NCBI RefSeq assembly: GCF_000196735.1
Contig: NC_014551.1
Coordinates: 3,343,001 to 3,407,000 of the forward strand
DNA: 64,000 bases
From: Bacillus amyloliquefaciens DSM 7 = ATCC 23350
GTDB taxonomy: Bacteria > Bacillota > Bacilli > Bacillales > Bacillaceae
Reading direction: 5' to 3'
Shown here: piece by piece, positions 9,283-17,036 of the stretch
Layout of the letters: each line of letters opens with the position of its first letter
How positions within the stretch are numbered: the stretch's first letter is position 1
Program-made: the position numbers and the translations under genes
Notes under the pieces: model-generated
Told to the model about the DNA's origin: nothing
The model's input: only the letters and a program-made list of their open reading frames with translations
Database searches by the model: none

Positions 9283-10425
9283 ATGAACAGCCAAGAAAAA
9301 CGAATTGCGATTATCGGTGCAGGGCCCGGCGGTCTGACACTGGCGCGCATTCTGCAGCAGGGAGGGCTCGCCCCGGTCATTTATGAGCAGGAGACATCAC
9401 CGGCTGAGCGGCAGCAGGGCGGAACGCTTGATTTAGATGAACAAACCGGACAAAAAGCGCTGCAGGCGGCCGGCCTTCTCGGCTCCTTCCGGTCGATCTG
9501 CCGTTATGAAGGGCAGGCGCTGAAAATCACAGATAAAAAAGGAACCGTTTTTGCTGAGACAGAACCTGAAAAACTGACGGATCATGGGCGGCCTGAAATT
9601 GACCGAACCGAACTTCGCAGACTGCTGCTGCAATCGCTGAAAACGGACACGATCAAATGGGGACATAAGCTTTCTCATGCCGTTCCGCTTGAGAAAGGAG
9701 GTCATAAGCTCGAATTTGAAAACGGACATACAGACGTCTTTGATCTTATCATTGCGGCGGACGGCGCCTTTTCCCGGGTTCGTCCCCTTCTCAGCGATGC
9801 GCCTGTTGAATACTCCGGAATCAGCATGATTGAGCTTCATATTATGAATGCGGCGGCTGACTTCCCTGACCTCGCCGGTTTTCACGGCACGGGAAGCATG
9901 TATGCCCTTGATGACCGGAAAGCGATTATGGCCCAGCTCAATGGAGACGGCACAGTCCGGGTCTATTTATGCTTTGCCGCCGGCAGGTATTGGATAGATG
10001 AAAACGACATAGATTATGATCAGCCCGAGGAAGCGAAGCAGAAACTTCTGGAGCTTTTTGAGGACTGGAGCGACGACCTGAAACATTACATCCAATACGC
10101 AGGAGAAACCATTCTGCCGCGAAGACTGTACAGCCTGCCCGTGCAGCATAAGTGGGAGCACAAACAAGGTGTCACGCTGATCGGTGATGCCGCCCATCTC
10201 ATGACGCCGTTTGCCGGGGCGGGAGCCAATCTGACTATGCTGGATGCGGCGGAACTCGGGCTTTCTATCTTACACAATGCTGATACAGACAAAGCGGTAA
10301 AACAATATGAAGAAAAAATGTTTGCTTATGCGGAAGAAACGGCAGCTGAGACCGGCTCACACATGAAAACATTCTTCTCAGAGAGCGCCGCACAGAAGAT
10401 AGGCGCCATGATGAATGCATTTTAA
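9283..10425 (+). CDS. FAD-dependent monooxygenase (TetX/UbiH-like)
   Basis: A 380-residue class A flavoprotein monooxygenase. The N-terminal FAD-binding motif is IAIIGAGPGGLTLARIL, the middle motif is PEIDRTELRRLLL, and the second FAD motif is TLIGDAAHLMTPFAGAGAN near residue 300. The overall arrangement resembles TetX-type enzymes that hydroxylate aromatic or polyketide substrates, but substrate cannot be read. The ATG at 9283 is preferred: GAGG is about 11 bases upstream, whereas the GTG at 9271 abuts it. The next gene begins 10 bases after its stop, suggesting co-transcription with an MBL-fold hydrolase. Confidence 0.8.
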   Translation: MNSQEKRIAIIGAGPGGLTLARILQQGGLAPVIYEQETSPAERQQGGTLDLDEQTGQKALQAAGLLGSFRSICRYEGQALKITDKKGTVFAETEPEKLTDHGRPEIDRTELRRLLLQSLKTDTIKWGHKLSHAVPLEKGGHKLEFENGHTDVFDLIIAADGAFSRVRPLLSDAPVEYSGISMIELHIMNAAADFPDLAGFHGTGSMYALDDRKAIMAQLNGDGTVRVYLCFAAGRYWIDENDIDYDQPEEAKQKLLELFEDWSDDLKHYIQYAGETILPRRLYSLPVQHKWEHKQGVTLIGDAAHLMTPFAGAGANLTMLDAAELGLSILHNADTDKAVKQYEEKMFAYAEETAAETGSHMKTFFSESAAQKIGAMMNAF

Positions 10426-10434
10426 ATCTGATAT

Positions 10435-11205
10435 ATGAACTGGAGGTGCGCTGAAAGTAAAGCTTTCGGCAAACAAATGACAGAAAAAGCGAAATGTATC
10501 CCTATTCATTTACACATCCCGATCCCGGCAATGCCGGATGGACAATTCACGATGACACCGACACTGTTTCATACAGACAATGATTTGATTCTCGTTGACA
10601 CGGGAATGCCCGGTATGGTGAAAAACATCGTAATGCAGCTGGAAGCTGCGGGATTTTCACCCGGGGAATTAAACGGCATCTTGCTCACCCACCAGGACAT
10701 TGATCATATCGGAAGCGCCGCACAGCTGAAAACGAAATTTCCGGACATTGAAATTTATGCCCATGACGCTGATAAACCTTATATACAGGGAGAACTTCCC
10801 CTCCTTAAAACACTTCCGAATTCCCTCGCTGCGCAAATGTCTTCCGACGGCAAGCAGACGTCCGGACTGACCGTCACTCATACCGTTACAGACGGAGATC
10901 AACTGGCCGGCGGGCTGACCGTGATCCATACACCCGGGCATACACCGGGGCATATCAGCCTGTATCATTCGGCCTCGAAAACGCTTATCGCCGGAGACGC
11001 CCTGATCGTCAGAGGCGGGGAGCTTCAAGGGCCGAATCCGCCTCAAACTCCTGACATGGAAGAAGCCTATCGGTCCGTCGCAAAACTGGCATCCTATGAT
11101 ATCGAAAAGGTCATCTGCTATCACGGCGGACTATACGATAGAGACGTTAACCGCAAAATCGCACAGATTGCCGCAGCAGGGCCTCCTCTTAAAAATAAGG
11201 AATAA
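10435..11205 (+). CDS. metallo-beta-lactamase fold hydrolase
   Basis: An MBL-fold protein of up to 256 residues. Metal motifs are LLTHQDIDHIG (the THxDxDH variant in which the second histidine is aspartate), HTPGHTPGHISLY, and AGDALIV. This variant is seen in YflN-type Bacillus MBL proteins, whose function is unknown, and differs from the HxHxDH of AHL lactonases. The start is uncertain: GGAGGTG lies at 10441-10447, inside the proposed reading frame, and the next in-frame ATG (10477) has no ribosome site. It probably forms an operon with the flavin monooxygenase and ends in a terminator shared with the convergent gene. Confidence 0.75.
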   Translation: MNWRCAESKAFGKQMTEKAKCIPIHLHIPIPAMPDGQFTMTPTLFHTDNDLILVDTGMPGMVKNIVMQLEAAGFSPGELNGILLTHQDIDHIGSAAQLKTKFPDIEIYAHDADKPYIQGELPLLKTLPNSLAAQMSSDGKQTSGLTVTHTVTDGDQLAGGLTVIHTPGHTPGHISLYHSASKTLIAGDALIVRGGELQGPNPPQTPDMEEAYRSVAKLASYDIEKVICYHGGLYDRDVNRKIAQIAAAGPPLKNKE

Positions 11206-11208
11206 CAG

Positions 11209-11236
11209 CAAAAAACCCGGCCGTCACCGGGTTTTA
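11209..11236. terminator. bidirectional terminator
   Basis: AAAACCCGG, a 6-base loop and CCGGGTTTT between the convergent MBL and YczE-like genes; the right arm overlaps the end of the latter. Confidence 0.75.
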
Positions 11237-11853
11237 GTTTCTTCCTGCTTTTGAGATACTGTTAAGATGCTGTCTATCCATCTTCCGGTAATCGGCATAA
11301 AGAAATGAAGGATCATTCCTCCTAAACAAACGGTGAAAAACGTTCCAACGCCTACCGGTCCTTTTAAGATCAATGCCAATATGAAAAATACGAAGTAAAT
11401 GACCGTTCTTGAAAAAAAGATGCTTCTTCCGGTTAATTCGCGGATAATTAACGTTAACCGGTCAACCGGGATCGGTGCGAAATTTGTGTGCAGATAAGTC
11501 GCGGTGCCTATCCCTATCACAACCAAACCGATTGCAAAACACCCCGCTTTTCCGTACCATAGTTCAGGCGTGATGATTCGATGCAGGAAAAAAAGCCACA
11601 AATCAATCCCGATTCCCGTGATAAACGCGGTAATCATTCCTGAAAATTCCGGTCTTTGTCTTTTTAACATTGAATTACAGCAAATTAACAGGAAAGCTAT
11701 AATGACTTCCCAGCTTCCCACGGTAAGGCCTGCATTTACAGATAGTCCCACGATAAGCGCATCAAAAGGCGATGTTCCAAGATCTGATTGAATAGTGACA
11801 GAAATACCAAAGGTCAATATGATGATTCCCAAAACATAAAAAACGTATTTCAC
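11224..11853 (-). CDS. YczE/YyaS-type integral membrane protein
   Basis: A 209-residue, very hydrophobic protein with five to six predicted membrane helices. The N-terminal block (GIIILTFGISVTIQSDLGTS) with the LGTSPFDAL motif is the hallmark of the YczE/YitT-like family, whose transport or signalling role is unknown. Translation appears to start at GTG with GAGG 8 bases upstream. It is divergent from paiA, and the shared 120-base region holds a conspicuous direct repeat. In many bacteria YczE genes sit beside MocR-type regulators; none is adjacent here. Confidence 0.75.
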   Translation of the reverse strand: MKYVFYVLGIIILTFGISVTIQSDLGTSPFDALIVGLSVNAGLTVGSWEVIIAFLLICCNSMLKRQRPEFSGMITAFITGIGIDLWLFFLHRIITPELWYGKAGCFAIGLVVIGIGTATYLHTNFAPIPVDRLTLIIRELTGRSIFFSRTVIYFVFFILALILKGPVGVGTFFTVCLGGMILHFFMPITGRWIDSILTVSQKQEETKTR

Positions 11854-11874
11854 TTGATCAGCCTCATTTTATAA

Positions 11875-12492
<618 letters not shown>

Positions 12493-12515
12493 AAGCCGCC
12501 GGATTGACTCATACA

Positions 12516-12548
12516 AAAAAACCCGGCCAAGCTGCCGGGTTTTTTCTA
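12516..12548. terminator. bidirectional terminator paiA/padC
   Basis: AAAACCCGGC, loop, GCCGGGTTTTTT: a 10-bp stem between two convergent genes, with T-runs on both strands. Confidence 0.85.
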
Positions 12549-13037
12549 TTATTTTAATTTTCCCGCGCGAATATCATCAGTCATTCCTTCGTACGGCGCT
12601 TCTGAAATCAATGCTTCGTTATTGATTCCCGCATTGTTGAGATACGTAATATCCGCAAACTCGGGAACGACATATTTCGGGTACGTGTCATATTTCTCAC
12701 GTGACTCTTTCATCACATCAATGTAATCATTTTGGTAGCACACCGTGATTTCCGGATGCTCATGAACCCATTTCGGGAAGAAAATAATCCCGTGCATCCG
12801 TTTTTCATTCGGCATAAAGTTTAATGAAACGTCTGTGCCTGTCGGTTCAGTCCATGACACTTTATATACGCCTTCTGTCAGCTTTACGATATTCACTTCT
12901 TGGTCGCGCACCCAGCGGCCGCCTACCATTCCGCTATGAATCCGATAGTCGATCGTATGATCATTTTTAATATAAATTTCATACTCCCAGCCGTTTTCAT
13001 ACGTGTAAATCATATGGCTTCCGATAAAGTTTTCCAT
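12549..13037 (-). CDS. padC: PadC, phenolic acid decarboxylase
   Basis: A 162-residue cytoplasmic enzyme that removes CO2 from ferulic, p-coumaric and caffeic acids, giving vinyl phenols and detoxifying plant phenolics. The N-terminal [18 protein letters not shown] segment carries Tyr11 and Tyr13, which hold the substrate carboxylate, and the catalytic Glu lies in [10 protein letters not shown]. It is almost the B. subtilis protein. It lies 24 bases behind the DUF3237-like gene and shares its promoter. Expression should be induced by phenolic acids through PadR; padR is not in this window. Confidence 0.95.
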   Translation of the reverse strand: MENFIGSHMIYTYENGWEYEIYIKNDHTIDYRIHSGMVGGRWVRDQEVNIVKLTEGVYKVSWTEPTGTDVSLNFMPNEKRMHGIIFFPKWVHEHPEITVCYQNDYIDVMKESREKYDTYPKYVVPEFADITYLNNAGINNEALISEAPYEGMTDDIRAGKLK

Positions 13038-13061
13038 GCTAACTCACTCTCCATATTATTA

Positions 13062-13517
13062 TTATTGAACTTCATAAATATCCAACCGAATGTCATCCGG
13101 CAATCTGACCGCAGCCCCGATAAACATCCGGTCCTGCAGATGCTGATATGCCTTACTGCTTGTTTTAAACACAGGCACAGTGCGGAAATACACGTGCTCG
13201 TGATCAATGATGCGCCCCTCTGCAGCCTGCTGGCGGAACGGTTCACTGACTTGGCGGATGCCGTTGTTCTCAACATAAATGACTTCGTGCTCTTCGGTTT
13301 CCAGCGCGTACCTAGCAGAAAGATCAACCCGGCCGTTCGGACGGATGATCTGGGCGTCTGCCCCGCCCGGGAGAACACGCCCCTTTACGGCGCCGCTGAC
13401 CGTTCCGCCCCGAATCAGGATCAGCTGCCTTTTCCCTAATCCAGTCTGCCCAGCAACGATCGGTTCATCCACTTTAATTTGCAGAGACATCACTTTTTTT
13501 AAAGAAGGTTCATTCAG
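13062..13517 (-). CDS. yveG: DUF3237-type protein upstream of padC, probable CTG start
   Basis: A beta-barrel DUF3237 (UPF0311) protein of about 151 residues, with [21 protein letters not shown] and YFRTVPVF as the recognisable family blocks; its function is unknown. The only strong ribosome site, GGAGGTGAT at 13523-13531, points to an in-frame CTG at 13515-13517, with no ATG, GTG or TTG at that spacing. The GTG-ATG pair near 13488-13493 lies about 30 bases further on and has no site of its own. It is the first gene of the padC operon, so it is expected to respond to phenolic acids. The name follows B. subtilis gene order. Confidence 0.7.
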   Translation of the reverse strand: MNEPSLKKVMSLQIKVDEPIVAGQTGLGKRQLILIRGGTVSGAVKGRVLPGGADAQIIRPNGRVDLSARYALETEEHEVIYVENNGIRQVSEPFRQQAAEGRIIDHEHVYFRTVPVFKTSSKAYQHLQDRMFIGAAVRLPDDIRLDIYEVQ

Positions 13518-13540
13518 GACGTATCACCTCCCAAGACATT

Positions 13541-13604
13541 ATGTTTATATATACATGTAACTATTTACATGATTAATTGTAACGCTGTTAAAATGGACTG
13601 TCAA
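13541..13604 (-). promoter_or_regulatory. padC operon SigA promoter with two overlapping PadR operators
   Basis: On the minus strand a near-ideal promoter is seen: -35 TTGACA (13599-13604), 17-base spacer, -10 TACAAT (13576-13581). Directly downstream are two ATGT-N8-ACAT dyads, the described PadR operator pattern: ATGTAACTATTTACAT at 13555-13570 and ATGTTTATATATACAT at 13541-13556. They share two bases. PadR occupancy here would block the transcription start. Confidence 0.85.
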
Positions 13605-13642
13605 ATGATGAGATGCTTCACCCGGTAAAAAGGTGTTTAATA

Positions 13643-13686
13643 AAAAAGACAAGGACGGCAAATGCCGAAACCCTTGTCTTTTTCAT
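13643..13686. terminator. terminator left of the lipase/DUF1433 island
   Basis: AAAAAGACAAGG and CCTTGTCTTTTT form a 12-bp stem around a GGCAAATGCC-containing loop. It ends transcription of the DUF1433-like gene at 13775 and insulates the padC promoter. Confidence 0.8.
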
Positions 13687-13774
13687 TTACTCTGGCGCTC
13701 CTTAGGTCCATGCTCACATGCGGCTCGCGAACTAGAAAGGAATCATAAAGAGGTTTTCTCTATTCCAGCGCCTT

Positions 13775-14122
13775 TTAGTATTCACATTCTTTTTCTTGAC
13801 ACTCAGGTTTCTCTTCAGCATCGACTAAAGATATCCCTATTTCATCATTCGTTTTGTCATAAAGTCCGAAAAATTCTTTTTCCTTATTACCATTCAAGTA
13901 ACCCTCGATGGAAATTCCCCCCATAGGATCTATTTTGTAATCGTTATCGTATGTAATGTGCTTTATATTTTTGTAATTAGCTTTTATATAGCTTTCCATT
14001 TTATCTTTCGCTTGGTTAAAAAGTTCTTGTTCTGCTTCTTTTTTATCATGTTGGTACTTCAAGTAGGTACCTCCTGACGCTATAACCATTACAAACACCA
14101 GGATAATTATGTATTTATTCAC
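13775..14122 (-). CDS. DUF1433-like membrane-anchored protein, copy A (candidate immunity protein)
   Basis: A 115-residue protein with an N-terminal membrane anchor (residues 3-22, NKYIIILVFVMVIASGG) and an exported domain holding the family core DYKIDPMGGISIEGYLNGNK. The GTG start at 14122 is chosen for AAAGGATGA just upstream; the ATG at 14188 would add an unlikely charged leader. It is paralogous to the genes at 14521 and 15231, and has its own terminator. There is no lipobox cysteine. It may protect the cell surface from the lipase at 15597; that role is inferred from context. It alone ends in a cysteine-containing PECQEKECEY tail, partly shared with copy B. Confidence 0.72.
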   Translation of the reverse strand: MNKYIIILVFVMVIASGGTYLKYQHDKKEAEQELFNQAKDKMESYIKANYKNIKHITYDNDYKIDPMGGISIEGYLNGNKEKEFFGLYDKTNDEIGISLVDAEEKPECQEKECEY

Positions 14123-14270
14123 AAACTCATCCTTTCTTATATTAAATTTATATCTACTTTTGGGGTGTTGTACATGTCTAAAAAACATGAATGTATCAAA
14201 AGTCGAGAATACTTTTATATAAGCGTTAGTTACACTTGCCTAAAGGGTGTGTGAATTTCTAAAAAATCTT

Positions 14271-14484
14271 ATAGTTAGATCTAGGTTAAATGAAGTTATG
14301 AAGAGGAAGGGAATTCAAAGCCAGAAAGAATTGGCTGAGTTAGGTTAGCTCTATGAGGCTGCGATAAGCAGATTTAAAACAAATATCAAGATATGATATC
14401 ACAACACTATTCATTATTAACAGAGGATTAAATGTGCCTATGGAAGATTTGTTTTATATCGAGGAGATAGAGGGTAGGCAATAA
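14271..14484 (+). pseudogene. decayed XRE-family HTH regulator
   Basis: Translation gives RLNEVMKRKGIQSQKELAEL, then an in-frame TAG, then EAAISRF, then after a shift of frame RYDITTLFIINRGLNVPMED and LFYIEEIEGRQ to a TAA at 14482-14484. This is a recognisable Cro/C1-type helix-turn-helix protein broken by one stop and at least one frameshift. It lies antisense to the DUF1433-like array, between copies A and B. No intact start is evident. Confidence 0.75.
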
Positions 14485-14488
14485 AACA

Positions 14489-14523
14489 AAATTAGCCCAG
14501 CTCGATTTGAGCGGGCTAATTTA
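14489..14523. terminator. terminator of DUF1433-like copy B
   Basis: AAATTAGCCC-A-GCTC, loop, GAGC-G-GGCTAATTT; the right arm overlaps the end of the gene at 14521. Confidence 0.75.
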
Positions 14524-14865
14524 TCTTGTACAAAGCTTATCTTTACATTCTTCTTTGGGTTCGGCATCAACCGTATATGACAATATTTCTTTATTACTTG
14601 GATCATATAGACCTTCAAACTCTTTTTTTCCGTTAGTATAACCCTTAACACTAATACCACCCATTGGATTAATATAGTAATCCTCAGAAAAATGGATATC
14701 ATCCACATTTTTATAGTTCGTTGTTAAAAACTTTTCCATATGATTCTGGGCTTCTTCGAATAACGCAATCTCTTTTTTCTTTTGATCATACTGATGCTTC
14801 ATAAAAAGACCCCCAACTGCTATAATTATTAAAATAAGGATAATTATGTACTTTTTCTTTTTCAT
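14521..14865 (-). CDS. DUF1433-like membrane-anchored protein, copy B (candidate immunity protein)
   Basis: A 114-residue paralogue of the genes at 13775 and 15231. A lysine start (MKKKKY) is followed by a single membrane helix (IIILILIIIAVGGLFM), then a soluble exported domain with the shared core YYINPMGGISVKGYTNGKKE and a C-terminal pair of cysteines (KEECKDKLCTR). The ATG follows AAAGGG at long but usable spacing. It is monocistronic with its own terminator. The three copies differ most outside the glycine-rich core, as expected if they diversified to recognise different partner toxins; that interpretation is inferred. Confidence 0.72.
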   Translation of the reverse strand: MKKKKYIIILILIIIAVGGLFMKHQYDQKKKEIALFEEAQNHMEKFLTTNYKNVDDIHFSEDYYINPMGGISVKGYTNGKKEFEGLYDPSNKEILSYTVDAEPKEECKDKLCTR

Positions 14866-14949
14866 TTGGAAATCAACCCTTTCCTATAAATAACTGTCGT
14901 TTTTAAGTAAACGAAATGAGCGAAAACTTGATATGAATATACTTTCAGC

Positions 14950-15190
14950 ATGCCAAAAGCAAAGCTAACCAATTCAGAATTCATCGCGATTGTTGCTGAC
15001 AAGTTAAGATTGGAACTTAAAGCGAGTAAAATGCTATCTGACGTTTTTCCTATCGTTGAGTTGTCATGATATTTGTACGCAGTTACCGTTAATTATCGGG
15101 GATACCTCGACAAATGAGACGGTAGAGGCGATTGATCTCAGGAATAGGTTTGAACTGTATGAGAAACATATCACGAATTTTGTAAGATAA
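14950..15190 (+). pseudogene. remnant of a small gene, interrupted
   Basis: An ATG at 14950 opens 39 codons ([20 protein letters not shown], then further residues to a TGA at 15067-15069). After a frame change another well-formed stretch reads TQLPLIIGDTSTNETVEAID and LRNRFELYEKHITNFVR to a TAA at 15188-15190. The two pieces look like parts of one decayed protein, family not recognised. It lies between DUF1433-like copies B and C on the opposite strand. Confidence 0.45.
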
Positions 15191-15197
15191 TTAAACA

Positions 15198-15236
15198 AAA
15201 TAAATACCCACTCATCCTGAGGTGGGTATTTTATCT
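15198..15236. terminator. terminator of DUF1433-like copy C
   Basis: AAATACCCAC and GTGGGTATTTT form a 10-bp stem around the loop; it overlaps the 3' end of the gene at 15231. Confidence 0.75.
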
Positions 15237-15545
15237 TTCTTCGGCATTGACCACTGAAATACCTATCTCTTTGTTCGTTGGATCGTATATACCGGAAAAT
15301 TCTTTTTCTTTATTATTATTTATGTAACCTGAAACTTCGACTCCGCCTGTCGGATCGATATTGTAGTCTTTGGAAAAGTGAACTTCCTGCACATTTTTAT
15401 AGTCTTTTTTTAAGTAATTCTTCATATGATCTTGCGCCTCATTCACAAGTTTCTCTTCGTTCTTATGTTTGTCATATTGATGCTTCACGAAAAAACCTCC
15501 CACTGCTATAATTATAACAATTAGGATAATAATGTATTTTCTCAT
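15231..15545 (-). CDS. DUF1433-like membrane-anchored protein, copy C (candidate immunity protein)
   Basis: A 104-residue paralogue and the member next to the lipase gene. MRKYIIILIVIIIAVGGFFV is an N-terminal membrane anchor; the exported part has the core YNIDPTGGVEVSGYINNNKE. The ATG at 15545 has AAAGG 9-10 bases upstream; the ATG at 15554 abuts that site. It lacks the C-terminal cysteine tail of copies A and B. Its start codon is only 51 bases from the divergent lipase start, so the lipase promoter must lie inside this gene. The pairing suggests the cognate immunity gene; this is inferred. Confidence 0.75.
   Translation of the reverse strand: MRKYIIILIVIIIAVGGFFVKHQYDKHKNEEKLVNEAQDHMKNYLKKDYKNVQEVHFSKDYNIDPTGGVEVSGYINNNKEKEFSGIYDPTNKEIGISVVNAEER
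15484..15512 (+). promoter_or_regulatory. candidate lipase promoter embedded in DUF1433-like copy C
   Basis: On the plus strand TTCACG (15484-15489), a 17-base spacer and TATAAT (15507-15512) lie within the antisense coding sequence for the membrane anchor of copy C, about 85 bases ahead of the lipase ATG. The -10 is perfect and the -35 matches four of six positions. Confidence 0.5.
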
Positions 15546-15596
15546 GCGTATCATCCTTTCGAACTTATTTTACAATATATGAAAGGTGATGTATAT

Positions 15597-17024
15597 ATGC
15601 CAAAAGGAAAAGAAATAACCGTCTCAAATGTTACAGATAAAGAATATTACCGTTTGAGTCAGGCGGCCTACCACTATAAAATGTTAGCCCTGCACATGAA
15701 ATATAAAACCCCCTATAAAATCAGTAAGACGTCATATTGGTACATTGAGAAAGTTGAGCAGGATTCTGATACGGGTCTTGATGCCTTTGTATTCTCAAAA
15801 GGTGTAAAGACAAAAGACGGCAAGTGGGCGAAGTCTGATAACCCCGAAAACGTCGTCATCGCCTTTGCGGGAACCGATATCGGAAAAGATCCGATCAATG
15901 ACGGCGTAAAAGCAGACGGCGGGAACATTGTTTTCGGAAATGATCCGAAAAAAGAAGCCCATTATATTGTTAAAAAAGGCGCCAAAGACACATCTAAAAC
16001 ACTCGGAAAATATAATGGAACACCTACTCAAGACGCCATGCTTACAACGGGAAACTATAAGCTGCTGACGAAAACATCGCAAATTGATCAGGCAGATCAG
16101 CTCGTGAAACAAGTCAAACGCAAATACGGAACATCAACAATCGTTTCAACAACCGGCCATTCACTGGGAGGCGCAGAAGCGGAATACAGTGCGGTCAACA
16201 ATGATATTTACGCAGTCGCTTTTAACAGTCCTTCTGTCGTAAAACTGCATGATAAAGAAACACAGAAAGACATCAACAGCGGCTTATACGATCCTTACAT
16301 ACGATCAATCATCAATCCGGACGACATGGTCGGGGCAGGTTATTGGAACGAATATGACCGGCATAACGGGACAACGATTTATACGAAAAACCCCTCACTC
16401 TCACAGTTCAGCCGAAAGCTGCGGCTTGATGGGAGCTTGAGCGAGCAGATCGGCAAGAATCTCGCTTATTTCTTCACTACCGTCATTCTGAGAAATCCGG
16501 ATACACACGGCTTAAATGAAGCAAATTTTATGTTTGACCGAAACGGAAACATCGCAAATCCGAACGGAGATGAATTAGTCTTCGATAAAAACCTCGGAGC
16601 TCTCCTCCCGGCCGGTGCGATCGGAAGCGGAGACGCGATTAAAGTAACGCCCGCGATCGCCAAAAAGCTGGCTGAAAAGGTGCAGGCCATGACCGAGGAT
16701 TTGCGGACAATGAAAAAAGAAGCGCAGAACGCCTATCAGGAGCACGATGAAAAAATCGCCGAGCTGAAAACGGAATTTTACGGCCAAGTCGGACACGGCT
16801 TGTTTGATCAGCTTCAGGCACAGGATGTGACCAATACAATAGAAGATATTGCGCAATCCTACGATAAAGGCCCGATTTTTTATGACACTCAGGCTGAGCA
16901 GGCGTTTATTGATTCTTTGCAGACGGCGATCACGGACCTTGAAGAGATCGGCGGATTCTTACATACAATAGCGGATGACTTTAAAGAAAAAGATCACATG
17001 CTGGCAAACTGGTTACGTTTATAG
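15597..17024 (+). CDS. lipase with C-terminal helical tail, candidate reverse-architecture T7SS toxin
   Basis: A 475-residue protein. Residues about 15-330 are a class 3-type alpha/beta-hydrolase: GHSLGG places the nucleophile at Ser189, Asp242 or Asp243 in INPDDMV and His304 in DTHGLNE are likely triad partners. From about residue 355 to the end the protein is charged and helical, finishing with an FKEKD (FxxxD) sequence at 462-466. No signal peptide is present. The start at 15597 follows AAAGGTGAT; the ATG at 15579 has no site. S. aureus TslA, a T7SS lipase, also has its targeting helices at the C-terminus. Phospholipase activity and secretion are inferred. The stop overlaps the ribosome site of the next gene. 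Confidence 0.75.
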   Translation: MPKGKEITVSNVTDKEYYRLSQAAYHYKMLALHMKYKTPYKISKTSYWYIEKVEQDSDTGLDAFVFSKGVKTKDGKWAKSDNPENVVIAFAGTDIGKDPINDGVKADGGNIVFGNDPKKEAHYIVKKGAKDTSKTLGKYNGTPTQDAMLTTGNYKLLTKTSQIDQADQLVKQVKRKYGTSTIVSTTGHSLGGAEAEYSAVNNDIYAVAFNSPSVVKLHDKETQKDINSGLYDPYIRSIINPDDMVGAGYWNEYDRHNGTTIYTKNPSLSQFSRKLRLDGSLSEQIGKNLAYFFTTVILRNPDTHGLNEANFMFDRNGNIANPNGDELVFDKNLGALLPAGAIGSGDAIKVTPAIAKKLAEKVQAMTEDLRTMKKEAQNAYQEHDEKIAELKTEFYGQVGHGLFDQLQAQDVTNTIEDIAQSYDKGPIFYDTQAEQAFIDSLQTAITDLEEIGGFLHTIADDFKEKDHMLANWLRL

Positions 17025-17036
17025 GAGATGATTTTT

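Noticed and set aside
13010..13378. Minus-strand frame overlapping the DUF3237-like gene
   Set aside because: The DUF3237 frame carries the family motifs and the padC spacing; the other frame has no protein-like features.
13775..15545. CRISPR-like or simple repeat array
   Set aside because: The similarity between units is at protein level over whole genes; there are no short, regularly spaced DNA repeats anywhere in the window.
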